Source: Prodigiosinella aquatilis (lineage in GTDB: Bacteria; Pseudomonadota; Gammaproteobacteria; Enterobacterales; Enterobacteriaceae). Taken from it: a stretch of DNA of 64,000 nucleotides. The notes below the pieces were generated by a model that made no database searches, was not told where the DNA came from, and worked only from the letters and a program-made list of their open reading frames with translations. The position numbers were made by a program, and so were the translations under genes. The stretch is taken from assembly GCA_030388725.1 (NCBI GenBank), contig CP128857.1, positions 2,790,001-2,854,000 of the forward strand, given 5' to 3'. This document shows, one piece after another, positions 9,161 to 18,524 of this stretch (its first letter is position 1; each line of letters begins with the position of its first letter).

Positions 9161-9603
9161 AAAATCCGTCATCTCTTGCCATGTTACGCGAATTAGCGGA
9201 AAAAGAAGTTGAAAAGGCAACCAGTCAACTGGGGCAAGTACAACAAGCGTATCAGCAGGCTGAACAACAGCTAAATATGCTGTTAAACTACCAAGACGAC
9301 TATCGACAGAAGCTTAATGATTCGATGACAGACGGTATGGCGAATACCAGTTGGCGAAACTATCAACAATTTATCCTGACCCTGGATAAAGCGATTGAAC
9401 AACATCGACAACAACTATTACAGTGGACTTCTCGTCTGGATCTGGTGATGAAGACCTGGCAAGAAAAACAGCAGCGTCTGAACGCTTTTGAAACCTTGCG
9501 AGATCGTGAACAAAGTAAACAGCTTGCCCGGGAAAATCGGTTAGAACAAAAGCAAATGGATGAATTTGCTCAACGAGCCTCAATGAGGAAAATAGAACCA
9601 TGA
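9157..9603 (+). CDS. fliJ: Flagellar export coiled-coil protein FliJ
   Basis: FliJ is the central stalk of the FliI hexamer and also recycles export chaperones. The 148-residue product is almost entirely charged and Gln-rich coiled coil, beginning LAMLRELAEKEVEKATSQLG, which resembles the E. coli protein of 147 residues. Its ATG overlaps the fliI stop and its stop overlaps the fliK start, both as ATGA. Confidence 0.94.
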   Translation: MKNPSSLAMLRELAEKEVEKATSQLGQVQQAYQQAEQQLNMLLNYQDDYRQKLNDSMTDGMANTSWRNYQQFILTLDKAIEQHRQQLLQWTSRLDLVMKTWQEKQQRLNAFETLRDREQSKQLARENRLEQKQMDEFAQRASMRKIEP

Positions 9604-10889
9604 ATCTGCCCGCATTATCTACTACGACCAATATCAGCAATACAGGCAGTGTTTCGCCGGGTGATACCCTCTCCGCTCTTTTAGGGAAGGATAATTTACC
9701 TAAAGATTTTATTCAGCTTTTGAGTAAGAATTTAGCGACTGGCAACAGTAGTAAAGAAGCCGTTGTTACTGATAGTGAAAAAAACGATCTTCTGAATACA
9801 CTTCAGCAAAACGGCATCATGGTCAATGACAACGATCTCAATGATCTTCTTAGTGCATTTTCAAATGGCTCCATTTCTCTGGAAGATTTAAATTCTGTAA
9901 CCGACCTTTTATCCAAAGTGAAAAAGACTGAAGAGAAGAAGGACAATAAATCTGACGATAATGCGCTGGCCATGCAGGCGCTTTTTGCAATGTTGCCTAC
10001 TCAAAATACCCAAACATCTATCACGAAAACTGCTGTCAACAAAACTGGCAGTGTGAACGTTTTACCCAAGTCAGTTAATGATAAACGAAATGGCAATCCA
10101 GCGTTGTTTACCGATACCGTGAAATCCGATGATAAAAAGAGCAAGGATGATGCATCAGACAGCGCATTATCTTTCATGAGTTTAGACACTAAGGTTTCAC
10201 TGAAAGATAGTCGCTTACAGAACCAGCATCCATCTCAGACACCAGAGGACCAAATAAAAGTTGACGCCACACTAGTGAGAACAGCAAAAGATAGCGTGGA
10301 ACAAACCTTGGCACTCTCAGCTAACACCAATAACACGTCTAATGCTGCATCCCTCCAAAACATGACATCCACACTCACAAATGTGTCAGTACCTTCACTT
10401 CCTGCTGCACAGCATGTCACCGGACAGATCAATGTACCGGTAGGAACCCAGCAGTGGAATGACACATTGAGTCAACAAGTGATCATGTTCATGCGTGGCG
10501 GTCAGCAAACCGCTGAATTACGCTTGCACCCTGAAGAGCTAGGGTCACTCCAGATCAGTCTTAAGCTGGATGATAGCCAAGCACAGATCCATCTGATATC
10601 GGGTAACAGCCAGGTTCGTTCAGCACTGGAAGCCGCATTGCCACATCTGCGTAATGCTATGGCAGAAAGTGGAATCAACCTTGGACAAAGCAGTGTAGGC
10701 AGCGACGCAGCAGGTTGGCAACAAGCCCAGCAACAGACAGCGAACAACAATAATAGCAATTCTGGTAATTCATCATCCTATAAACAGCAGTTTAGTGAAA
10801 CGACCAGTAAAACAGTAGACCCACTGCCCATTCCGACACGGTTGCAATCTATGGTTTCTTCAGTAAACGGGGTTGATATTTTTGCCTGA
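9600..10889 (+). CDS. fliK: Flagellar hook-length control protein FliK
   Basis: FliK is exported as a molecular ruler and switches export specificity from hook to filament substrates. The N-terminal two thirds are low-complexity (Ser, Asn, Thr, Lys, Asp), as usual for FliK. The conserved switch domain lies near residues 285-365 and contains MRGGQQTAELRLHPEELG and VRSALEAALPHLRNAMAESG. The 429 residues compare with 375 in E. coli, the difference being in the variable N-terminal region, which is consistent with its ruler role. It is the last gene of fliFGHIJK. Confidence 0.96.
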   Translation: MNLPALSTTTNISNTGSVSPGDTLSALLGKDNLPKDFIQLLSKNLATGNSSKEAVVTDSEKNDLLNTLQQNGIMVNDNDLNDLLSAFSNGSISLEDLNSVTDLLSKVKKTEEKKDNKSDDNALAMQALFAMLPTQNTQTSITKTAVNKTGSVNVLPKSVNDKRNGNPALFTDTVKSDDKKSKDDASDSALSFMSLDTKVSLKDSRLQNQHPSQTPEDQIKVDATLVRTAKDSVEQTLALSANTNNTSNAASLQNMTSTLTNVSVPSLPAAQHVTGQINVPVGTQQWNDTLSQQVIMFMRGGQQTAELRLHPEELGSLQISLKLDDSQAQIHLISGNSQVRSALEAALPHLRNAMAESGINLGQSSVGSDAAGWQQAQQQTANNNNSNSGNSSSYKQQFSETTSKTVDPLPIPTRLQSMVSSVNGVDIFA

Positions 10890-11038
10890 TATTGAGGATG
10901 AACGCATAAGTTAACGCGGTTTTCTTGGCCTATTCACGCTATTGATCGCCTGAATAGACGGGATAATCATTAATATTACGCATTAATTTAACTGTGATGT
11001 ATTCACGGCTAAGTATCGATAAGTAACAGGACCTATCA

Positions 11039-11524
11039 TTGGCTACGAATGGTAAAAAAGCCCAGTCGGGACGTAAACGTTCCATCTGGCTGATATTGTT
11101 GATTATAATTGCACTTGCTGCGACGGCTGCCGCAGGGGCAAGTTGGTGGTTTTTACATCAGAAAAATGCTGAGGCTACAGTACAAGCACCCCCACCACCG
11201 CCAAAGCCGGTCTTTATGCCTTTGGATACATTTACTGTTAATCTGACGAGTCCCGATAACAACTTGGATCGCGTGTTATACATCGGCTTCACATTACGTC
11301 TCCCGGATGAAGCTACCCGCGCCAAGCTAATTAGTTATCTACCGGAAGTGCGCAGTAGATTGTTATTGTTACTCTCACGTCAGGATGCGACTGTTTTGTC
11401 TAAAGAACAAGGTAAGCAAAAACTGATTGAAGATATTAAACAGGTGCTGAGTCCACCGCTGGTCCCCGGCCAGCCAAACCAGGTGGTAACTGATGTCTTG
11501 TTCACTGCCTTTATCTTGCGGTAA
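11039..11524 (+). CDS. fliL: Flagellar basal body-associated protein FliL
   Basis: FliL is a single-pass inner-membrane protein near the stator that stabilises torque generation. A membrane helix lies at about residues 18-40 and a Pro-rich linker at 51-56. The periplasmic part carries FTVNLTSPDNNLDRVLYIGF and the conserved end VVTDVLFTAFILR. The start is a TTG: no in-frame ATG exists before the upstream stop, and AACAGGA sits seven bases ahead of it. It leads the fliLMNOPQR operon, after a 149-bp gap from fliK. Confidence 0.95.
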   Translation: MATNGKKAQSGRKRSIWLILLIIIALAATAAAGASWWFLHQKNAEATVQAPPPPPKPVFMPLDTFTVNLTSPDNNLDRVLYIGFTLRLPDEATRAKLISYLPEVRSRLLLLLSRQDATVLSKEQGKQKLIEDIKQVLSPPLVPGQPNQVVTDVLFTAFILR

Positions 11525-11529
11525 TCATT

Positions 11530-12552
11530 ATGGGCGACAGCATTCTTTCACAAGCAGAAATTGATGCACTGTTAAACGGCGATAGTGGTGACAGCAATGA
11601 CGATACCACTACGCCAGCAAAAAACGACGCCGGTGTCGGCGACGTTAAACCTTATGATCCTAACACGCAACGTCGCGTTATTCGCGAGCGTTTACAGGCA
11701 CTGGAAATTATTAACGAGCGTTTTGCTCGCCAGTTTCGTATGGGGTTGTTCAATTTATTACGCCGTAGTCCTGACATCACCGTAGGTGCAATTAAAATCC
11801 AGCCTTATCATGATTTTGCGCGTAATCTCCCGGTACCTACGAACCTAAACTTGATACATCTGAAGCCCTTGCGCGGTACGGCATTATTCGTTTTCTCACC
11901 AAGCCTGGTGTTCATTGCTGTCGACAACCTTTTTGGTGGCGACGGACGTTTCCCCACCAAAGTTGAAGGCCGTGAATTTACACATACGGAACAACGAGTA
12001 GTAAGACGGATGTTGAAGTTGGCACTGGAGGCTTATGGTGAAGCCTGGAACGCCATTTACAAACTTGATGTTGAGTACGTCCGCTCTGAAATGCAGGTTA
12101 AGTTTACCAATATCACAACATCACCTAATGATATTGTGGTCACAACACCATTCCATGTGGAAATCGGTACGCTGACAGGCGAGTTCAGCATCTGTATTCC
12201 GTTCTCGATGATTGAGCCCCTACGTGAGTTGCTGGCGAACCCTCCTCTTGAGAACTCCAGGCAGGAAGACCAAAACTGGCGTGAAACCCTGGCTAAACAA
12301 GTCCAGCATTCTGAATTGGAATTGGTAGCAAATTTTACAGATATTCCCTTACGCTTATCTAAAGTTTTAAAACTTAAGCCTGGCGATGTCCTATCCATAG
12401 ATAAACCCGACCGCCTGATTGCTCATGTTGACGGTGTCCCTGTTCTAACCTGCCAATACGGTACCTTAAACGGGCAGTATGCTTTGCGTGTTGAACATTT
12501 GATTAACCCTATTTTGAATTCTCTGAATAACGAGGAACAGCCCGATGAATGA
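11530..12552 (+). CDS. fliM: Flagellar motor switch protein FliM
   Basis: FliM is the C-ring subunit that receives CheY-P. The N-terminal CheY-binding peptide ILSQAEIDALLNGDSGD is present at residues 4-20. It is followed by the FliM middle domain (PYDPNTQRRVIRERLQALEI and the GG-containing segment VDNLFGGDGRF). A C-terminal SpoA/FliN-like domain ends in LTCQYGTLNGQYALRVEHLI. The 340 residues match the family. The gene overlaps fliN by 8 bases. Confidence 0.98.
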   Translation: MGDSILSQAEIDALLNGDSGDSNDDTTTPAKNDAGVGDVKPYDPNTQRRVIRERLQALEIINERFARQFRMGLFNLLRRSPDITVGAIKIQPYHDFARNLPVPTNLNLIHLKPLRGTALFVFSPSLVFIAVDNLFGGDGRFPTKVEGREFTHTEQRVVRRMLKLALEAYGEAWNAIYKLDVEYVRSEMQVKFTNITTSPNDIVVTTPFHVEIGTLTGEFSICIPFSMIEPLRELLANPPLENSRQEDQNWRETLAKQVQHSELELVANFTDIPLRLSKVLKLKPGDVLSIDKPDRLIAHVDGVPVLTCQYGTLNGQYALRVEHLINPILNSLNNEEQPDE

Positions 12553-12961
12553 CACCAAGAAACCGTCTGAAGAAAAGGATTCTGTAGACGATCTGTGGGC
12601 TGATGCATTTAACGAGCAACAGTCAGTAGAAAAAGAAAAAAGTGCCAGCACTGACGGAATTTTTAAAACGCTTGATGCGCAGGATAATCTGGGTGGAATG
12701 CAGGATATTGATCTTATCTTGGATATTCCCGTCAAGCTAACGGTCGAATTAGGTCGTACTAAAATGACAATCAAAGAACTACTACGGTTATCTCAAGGTT
12801 CTGTGGTCGCTCTTGATGGTTTGGCCGGCGAACCGTTGGATATTATGATCAACGGCTATCTCATTGCCCAAGGTGAAGTCGTTGTGGTTTCGGACAAGTA
12901 TGGTGTACGTATCACTGATATCATAACGCCTTCTGAGCGTATGCGCAGACTGAGCCGCTAA
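12545..12961 (+). CDS. fliN: Flagellar motor switch protein FliN
   Basis: FliN forms the base of the C ring and docks the FliH-FliI export ATPase. The 138-residue product has a variable acidic N-terminus with DDLWADAFNEQ. The conserved SpoA domain follows (DLILDIPVKLTVELGRTKM, LSQGSVVALDGLAGEPLDI, RITDIITPSERMRRL). The length matches E. coli FliN (137). The stop overlaps the fliO start by one base (TAATG). Confidence 0.98.
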   Translation: MNDTKKPSEEKDSVDDLWADAFNEQQSVEKEKSASTDGIFKTLDAQDNLGGMQDIDLILDIPVKLTVELGRTKMTIKELLRLSQGSVVALDGLAGEPLDIMINGYLIAQGEVVVVSDKYGVRITDIITPSERMRRLSR

Positions 12962-13377
12962 TGCCAACTCAGCAACAGTCTACGCTGACGACTCAGCAAT
13001 CAACAATCGCTGTGGCTGAGTCTCCATTGACCGGCAGCACTCTGCTGACACAAGTCAGTAGTGTGCTGGGTGGTGTATTACTTTTAATCCTGTTTATTGC
13101 CTGGTTGGTTCGCAAACTGGGTTTAGCTCCCCAGTCCAGGCATAACCATATGATGAAAGTGGTTTCGAGTTGTCCGGTTGGTCAGCGTGAACGTATAGTC
13201 ATTGTTGAAATTGAGAATACATGGCTTGTGTTAGGTGTGACGGCACAACAAATCACCAAGCTGCATACAATGCCCGCACAACCTGTTGCCAATAGTTCAT
13301 CGACAGTCCAAATCAAGTCAGTTGACTTTCGCCAACTCTTACAAAAAATCACTAAACGTCCGGAAAAATCGGAATGA
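12961..13377 (+). CDS. fliO: Flagellar export scaffold protein FliO
   Basis: FliO is a small membrane protein that assists assembly of the FliP ring of the export gate. One membrane helix lies at about residues 36-53 (SSVLGGVLLLILFIAWLVRK), followed by a cytoplasmic domain with VVSSCPVGQRERIVIVEIEN. The family is poorly conserved, and the assignment is supported by its fixed position between fliN and fliP. The 3-prime end overlaps fliP by 4 bases (ATGA). Confidence 0.93.
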   Translation: MPTQQQSTLTTQQSTIAVAESPLTGSTLLTQVSSVLGGVLLLILFIAWLVRKLGLAPQSRHNHMMKVVSSCPVGQRERIVIVEIENTWLVLGVTAQQITKLHTMPAQPVANSSSTVQIKSVDFRQLLQKITKRPEKSE

Positions 13378-14156
13378 ACATCGCCTCACGGTTGTTAACC
13401 TCCTTTTCCCATATACAGTTCCGTTTTTTATGCTATCCATTAGCCTTCGTTTTTCTTTTTATTACGCCGACTGTTTGGGCACAGTTACCGAGTATTGTCA
13501 GTCAACCGCTGGCTAACGGCGGGCAAAGCTGGTCTTTACCGATACAAACGCTGGTATTCCTCACTTCGCTGACTTTTATACCATCAGTATTGCTACTGAT
13601 GACCAGTTTCACCCGTATCATTATCGTATTAAGCTTACTGAGAAATGCACTCGGCACACCAACAGCGCCACCTAATCAGGTACTTCTCGGACTGAGTCTT
13701 TTTCTGACGTTTTTCATCATGTCACCGGTATTAAACCGCATCTATCAAGATGCCTATCTCCCCTTTAGTGAGAATAAAATCAGTATGGAGGTAGCTATCG
13801 ATAAAGGAGCTAAACCTTTACGCGAGTTTATGCTGAGACAAACAAGAGAAACTGATTTGGCACTGTTCACCCGATTAGCAGAAATTCCTTCACTGGAAGG
13901 CCCTGAAGCGGTACCTATGCGGGTTTTGGTTCCAGCTTATGTCACCAGTGAGTTAAAAACAGCATTCCAAATCGGATTTACGATATTCATTCCTTTTCTG
14001 ATAATTGACTTGGTTGTCGCCAGCGTGTTAATGGCACTCGGGATGATGATGGTTCCTCCAGCCACTATATCTCTTCCTTTTAAGCTGATGCTTTTTGTTT
14101 TAGTAGATGGCTGGCAATTATTGCTGGGTTCGCTAGCACAAAGTTTTTACAGTTAG
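13374..14156 (+). CDS. fliP: Flagellar export gate protein FliP
   Basis: FliP forms the core of the type III export gate with FliQ and FliR. An N-terminal cleavable signal peptide ends around VWAQLP near residue 37. The gate motifs SFTRIIIVLSLLRNALGTPT, PPNQVLLGLSLFLTFFIMSP and MMMVPPATISLPFKLMLFVL follow. The 260 residues are close to the 245 of E. coli; the excess is in the signal region. fliQ follows after 48 bp. Confidence 0.97.
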   Translation: MNIASRLLTSFSHIQFRFLCYPLAFVFLFITPTVWAQLPSIVSQPLANGGQSWSLPIQTLVFLTSLTFIPSVLLLMTSFTRIIIVLSLLRNALGTPTAPPNQVLLGLSLFLTFFIMSPVLNRIYQDAYLPFSENKISMEVAIDKGAKPLREFMLRQTRETDLALFTRLAEIPSLEGPEAVPMRVLVPAYVTSELKTAFQIGFTIFIPFLIIDLVVASVLMALGMMMVPPATISLPFKLMLFVLVDGWQLLLGSLAQSFYS

Positions 14157-14204
14157 CACATAATGCTTATATCAAACATCCAAAGCTTCATAGAGGAATA
14201 ATAC

Positions 14205-14474
14205 ATGACACCCGAATCCATCATGGCGATGGGATATGAAGCGATGAAGATAGCCCTGGCGCTGGCTGCACCACCTCTCCTTGCCGCATTATTCAGTGGC
14301 TTGATTATCAGTTTACTTCAGGCCGCAACTCAGATTAATGAGATGACACTTTCTTTTATCCCTAAAGTGCTCACGGTATTTCTTACTCTCGTCATTGCTG
14401 GCCCTTGGATGTTGAATCTCATGCTCGACTATATGCGCACTTTATTTAGCCAACTACCTCATATTATCGGATAG
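14205..14474 (+). CDS. fliQ: Flagellar export gate protein FliQ
   Basis: FliQ is a two-helix export gate subunit. The 89-residue product begins MTPESIMAMGYEAMKIALAL and has the conserved helix SLLQAATQINEMTLSFIPK, both characteristic. The length equals that of E. coli FliQ. A GAGGAATAAT ribosome site precedes the ATG, and fliR begins two bases after its stop. Confidence 0.98.
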   Translation: MTPESIMAMGYEAMKIALALAAPPLLAALFSGLIISLLQAATQINEMTLSFIPKVLTVFLTLVIAGPWMLNLMLDYMRTLFSQLPHIIG

Positions 14475-14476
14475 GT

Positions 14477-15259
14477 ATGCTCACGTTTAACAGTGCTGAC
14501 ATAATGAGCTGGCTTAACCAGTTCTTTTGGCCACTGGTGAGGATCCTCGCTCTCCTCAGCACAGCACCTATATTTAACGAACGATCCGTAAGCCGACGTG
14601 TAAAAGTCGGTTTAGCACTGTTTATTACTATTCTTGTTGCCCCTTATCTACCGCCAAACAATACGCCCATTCTTTCTGCAGCTGGAGTATGGCTACTCAT
14701 GCAGCAAATATTGATTGGTGCTGCTTTAGGCTTATCCATGCAGTTAGCATTTGCTGCCATCAGACTTTCTGGTGAAATAATTGGTCTACAGATGGGGTTA
14801 TCGTTTGCCACATTTTTCGATCCTTCCGGCGGACCGAATATGCCGGTTATCTCCCGTCTCATGAATTTATTGGCTATTTTGTTGTTTCTCACTTTTAATG
14901 GGCACTTGTGGTTAATTTCCTTATTGGCTGACAGCTTCCATACTCTTCCGATCAGCGCCACTCCAGTTAATAGCAATGCATTTCTAGCATTAGCAAAAGC
15001 CGGAGGGTTAATATTCTCACATGGTTTAATGTTAGCATTACCACTTATTACTCTGCTATTAACCATTAATATGACTTTAGGCTTTTTAAGCCGAATGGCA
15101 CCACAGCTAACCATCTTCGTAATAGGTTTTCCCATTACGTTACTCTCTGGCATTATCACCGTTGGTTTTTTAATATTGCTAATTTCCCCTTATGCGGAAA
15201 AGCTTTTCGGGGAAGTGTTCGACTTACTTGCTGAGATATTAAGTAAAATGCCAACGTGA
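14477..15259 (+). CDS. fliR: Flagellar export gate protein FliR
   Basis: FliR completes the FliPQR export gate and receives FlhB around it. The 260-residue protein is hydrophobic with about five or six membrane segments. It shows VGLALFITILVAPYLPP, GLQMGLSFATFFDPSGGPNM and SRLMNLLAILLFLTFNGHLW, which are FliR hallmarks. It is the last gene of fliLMNOPQR and is convergent with flgKL. Confidence 0.97.
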   Translation: MLTFNSADIMSWLNQFFWPLVRILALLSTAPIFNERSVSRRVKVGLALFITILVAPYLPPNNTPILSAAGVWLLMQQILIGAALGLSMQLAFAAIRLSGEIIGLQMGLSFATFFDPSGGPNMPVISRLMNLLAILLFLTFNGHLWLISLLADSFHTLPISATPVNSNAFLALAKAGGLIFSHGLMLALPLITLLLTINMTLGFLSRMAPQLTIFVIGFPITLLSGIITVGFLILLISPYAEKLFGEVFDLLAEILSKMPT

Positions 15260-15378
15260 ATGATAGTAGGGTTTCTGATGATCTGATGATTAATTAAAGA
15301 CTGAATGTAGATAAAATATAAAAGAATGGCGAGGAAATGAAGCTGAGGGCAGATCTCATTATGTTGAACACAAAAAAT

Positions 15379-15414
15379 GGCATGTCATCTTCTTTATATT
15401 AAAGATGACATGCC
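15379..15414 (-). terminator. Intrinsic terminator of flgKL
   Basis: A perfect 13-bp stem (GGCATGTCATCTT with AAGATGACATGCC) around a 10-base loop is followed on the minus strand by ATTTTTTG. It lies 78 bp beyond the flgL stop. On the plus strand there is no U tract, so it serves mainly flgL, although the hairpin itself would form in read-through from fliR. Confidence 0.85.
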
Positions 15415-15491
15415 TAAAGAATACGCCCGGTTTAAGCGTATCCGAAGCATGTGCCACCAGCAAATTCTAGTGGCTTAGTTGGGTTAGCCTA

Positions 15492-16454
15492 TTATTTATT
15501 AATCTGGAACAGTGACAATCCCTGCATATTTGTGAACGCTTTATAGGCTGCTTGCAGTGATTGCTGCTGCATCAGATATGTTGATGTGACTGATATAATA
15601 TCAGCATCAACCAAAGCACTGAGTTCATTTTTATTATTCATATCACGATCTGCGCCAAGGCTATCAAGCGAATCAATTTCTTTTAACTGTACACCCAATT
15701 CAGAATTAACCGCAGAGACGTTATTCAGCGAGTTACGTAATCCTCGGTTTGCTTTGGCAAGATCCGCATCAATTAGCGCTTTATCTGCATCACTGGCATT
15801 ATTATATGGTTTTTTTAATGCAGCAATAGCGATATCCAGGGTCTGGAATAAATCGGATTGAACAGTGACGCCATCCGGCTCTTTTACAGCATCTCCAGTT
15901 ACACCACTGAATACCTGGTTACCTGTATGGCTCACATTCATCGAACGGCTGGCATCAACCTGCTGAGAAATAGGCTGCGTTCCCCCAGCATAACTCACCG
16001 TACCTGATGCATCGGTGACAAAAGGCTTGGAATCCGTCTTATAGCCGCCAAAAATATAGTTACCATTGCCATCTGTCGTATTGGCCAGATTAAGAAGTTG
16101 ATCTTTCAACGCTTGAAGCGTCAGAGCCACAGAGTTACGGTCATCATCGCTTTTTACACCACCACCGCTGATAACCTCGCTACTTGCACTGGTAATCGCC
16201 GTATTTACGCTGTCCAGGATAGAAGACTCAAGCTGCATATTCTGTTTAGCAAACGTACGCGCCAATGTGTATTGCTGATTTTGAGACTGAGCCTGACGAA
16301 CCATAACAGCCTGAGAGGCAGCAACGGGATCATCTGAAGGATTGATAACACGCTTGTTTGTTGCAAGTTGATTACCGGTTTTTTGCCAGGCAGACAATCC
16401 ATCAGTAATGCCTTGCATATTTTGCTGGTAAATCATGCTGGTGCTCAGACGCAT
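15492..16454 (-). CDS. flgL: Hook-filament junction protein FlgL (HAP3)
   Basis: FlgL is the second junction protein between hook and flagellin filament. The N-terminus MRLSTSMIYQQNMQGI and the following NQLATNKRVINPSDDPVAAS segment are typical. The C-terminus is a helical D0 domain with TYLMQQQSLQAAYKAFTNMQ. The 320 residues match E. coli FlgL (317). It follows flgK after 32 bp in the same class 3 operon. Confidence 0.97.
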   Translation of the reverse strand: MRLSTSMIYQQNMQGITDGLSAWQKTGNQLATNKRVINPSDDPVAASQAVMVRQAQSQNQQYTLARTFAKQNMQLESSILDSVNTAITSASSEVISGGGVKSDDDRNSVALTLQALKDQLLNLANTTDGNGNYIFGGYKTDSKPFVTDASGTVSYAGGTQPISQQVDASRSMNVSHTGNQVFSGVTGDAVKEPDGVTVQSDLFQTLDIAIAALKKPYNNASDADKALIDADLAKANRGLRNSLNNVSAVNSELGVQLKEIDSLDSLGADRDMNNKNELSALVDADIISVTSTYLMQQQSLQAAYKAFTNMQGLSLFQINK

Positions 16455-16486
16455 GGTATATATTCCCCTTTCCAGGCGGTGATTAA

Positions 16487-18406
16487 TTAACTACGAATAC
16501 CAATCAAGGTGCTAAAAATCGTGGCTGCGGTCTGGATAATCTGTGCATTAGCCTGGTAGTACTGCTGAAATCGCATCAATTCACCATACTCTTCATCCAG
16601 ATTAACACCTGAAACAGATTGCTGTTCAGCGGTCAATTGTTTCACTACATTCTGCTGAGACGTATTATTAATCTTGGTTGTGTTGGTTTTATTACCGATA
16701 TCACCGACCAAACTGGCATATGCACCGCTGACCGTAGACTTGTCCTCGATAATCTTTTTCGTTTGTAAATCCAAAAGTGCCTTGGCATTATTGTTATCAC
16801 CTACACCACCGTCAGACGATGTAATAGGCACCCCTGCGGCTGCAATAGCATTAGAATCGGTAATCTTAACCGACATATTCGCCACAACATCAGTAACACT
16901 TTTTACAGTAAATGAATCTTTGACAGCAGGGGTACCCGTAATATCAAGCTTCATGCCATCAAACACCAAACTGGCTGGTGTTGAACCACTCGCCGCCGTG
17001 TAGTTAGCGGAAGATGAAAGATCGGCGTTATCTGACAATCGTGTAATCTTCCAGTCCTGCGGGTTTGGCCCCATAAATTTCACTGAATAATCACTGGCCT
17101 TGATGTAGTTATCATCATTTCTGGCAAGTGAAGCACCAGCAGTACCAGTGGATGTTTGTGTAATGTCAGAAACCCCCGGAGATACTGAAAATTTGTATGC
17201 ATCACCAGTAGCAGGTGTCCCTGCCACATCAAGCTCGAAACCATCGAACTTCAGTGCAGTCGTACCCGACGGAAAGGTTGCAGCAACTGAGCTATCGGAG
17301 CGTGTGATATTCCAATTGGAACCGTCAAATTGAAGTGAATATTTATCACTGGCATAAGAAGACGTTATTTCTGTTGTGGATGTATTCTTATCATTTTTCA
17401 ACACATTCGAACCACCAACAGCAAAAAAATCGCCCCCCGGCGCACCATTCATATCATACCCAGCTTTATGCTGAGCATTAAAAGCATCGGCAAATGCCAG
17501 TGCCATCTGTCCTAGTTGATTGCGTGCGCTATCGAGAGTTTCAGTACGAAAAGTCAACAATCCTGACAACGATCCGCCGGTTAGCGTTTTTTCATTAATT
17601 TCAGAAACACCAGCAATTCTATCGTTATATCCTACCGTTGTACGACCAGGATCACTGCTGGAACTCATCGCTACTAAATTATTGCTGCGCGTTCCTTGTA
17701 CTAAATTAAACCCATTTTTTAATGATACGTTATAAACGGAACCATCCTGTACAGTAACATCAACACCAACAAGCTTATTTAGGTCGCTAACTAATTTATC
17801 TCGCTGATCGAGCAGGGCATTCGGTTCATCTCCGCCATTTGCACCTTTGAGACGCATAATTTGATTATTAAGATCAGCAATCTGACTGGAATAAGTATTG
17901 ACCTGCTGAACGGTACTGCTAATTTGACTATTTATTCCGTTGTCCATATCACGCAGATAGTTGTCCGTTACTTTAAACTGGTTTACCAACCCTTGAGCTT
18001 TACCCAATACCGTTTGACGAACGGAGGAGTCACCAGAATTACTGGTCAGGTTCTGGAGATTTTGGAAAAAATCTTGCAATGTCGAGGACAGGCTGGTTGT
18101 GCTATCAGCCAGCAGGTTATCGATTTTGGAAATCTGATCGTAATACGTTGAAGTAGTACTACTCTGCATTTCTGCGGAACGGAGCTGTGCTGCAATAAAA
18201 TCGTTATACTCACGATTAATGCTTATTACATTCGCACCATTACCGATATAACCTGCCGAAGTATCGGTACCAACGGCTTGTGCAAAAAGTGCATTCTGAC
18301 GATTATAACCCGTTACCGCCTGATTACTGATGTTATTACTGACTGTACTAAGTGCCGCCTGTGCAGCACTTAACCCACTCATCGCGGTATTAATTAAATT
18401 AGACAT
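16487..18406 (-). CDS. flgK: Hook-filament junction protein FlgK (HAP1)
   Basis: FlgK is the first hook-filament junction protein. The start MSNLINTAMSGLSAAQAALS and the NISNQAVTGYNRQ motif are the conserved D0 region. The C-terminus (LMRFQQYYQANAQIIQTAAT) is the matching helical D0 segment. The 639 residues exceed E. coli FlgK (547). The extra length lies in a Ser/Thr/Asp-rich middle that contains two similar stretches (KFDGFELDVAGTPATGD and VFDGMKLDITGTPAVKD), suggesting an internal domain duplication. AAAAGGAACTCCGC precedes the ATG. Confidence 0.96.
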   Translation of the reverse strand: MSNLINTAMSGLSAAQAALSTVSNNISNQAVTGYNRQNALFAQAVGTDTSAGYIGNGANVISINREYNDFIAAQLRSAEMQSSTTSTYYDQISKIDNLLADSTTSLSSTLQDFFQNLQNLTSNSGDSSVRQTVLGKAQGLVNQFKVTDNYLRDMDNGINSQISSTVQQVNTYSSQIADLNNQIMRLKGANGGDEPNALLDQRDKLVSDLNKLVGVDVTVQDGSVYNVSLKNGFNLVQGTRSNNLVAMSSSSDPGRTTVGYNDRIAGVSEINEKTLTGGSLSGLLTFRTETLDSARNQLGQMALAFADAFNAQHKAGYDMNGAPGGDFFAVGGSNVLKNDKNTSTTEITSSYASDKYSLQFDGSNWNITRSDSSVAATFPSGTTALKFDGFELDVAGTPATGDAYKFSVSPGVSDITQTSTGTAGASLARNDDNYIKASDYSVKFMGPNPQDWKITRLSDNADLSSSANYTAASGSTPASLVFDGMKLDITGTPAVKDSFTVKSVTDVVANMSVKITDSNAIAAAGVPITSSDGGVGDNNNAKALLDLQTKKIIEDKSTVSGAYASLVGDIGNKTNTTKINNTSQQNVVKQLTAEQQSVSGVNLDEEYGELMRFQQYYQANAQIIQTAATIFSTLIGIRS

Positions 18407-18490
18407 GCGGAGTTCCTTTTACACATTCGCGGAGCAGTGCATCATTAAATAGGTGTTAGTAGTGCACAAACCACCCTAGTACTTGCTGTG

Positions 18491-18517
18491 TTATCGGCTG
18501 GCAAAACTAAAACTTGA
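18491..18517 (-). promoter_or_regulatory. Sigma-28 (FliA) promoter of flgKL
   Basis: On the minus strand TCAAGTTT, 11 bases, then a perfect GCCGATAA. It lies between flgJ and flgK about 85 bp upstream of the flgK ATG and would drive late expression of the junction proteins. Confidence 0.92.
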
Positions 18518-18524
18518 AGATAAT

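Noticed and set aside
14644..15159. Minus-strand open frame of 171 codons
   Set aside because: Antisense shadow of fliR; no recognisable motif.
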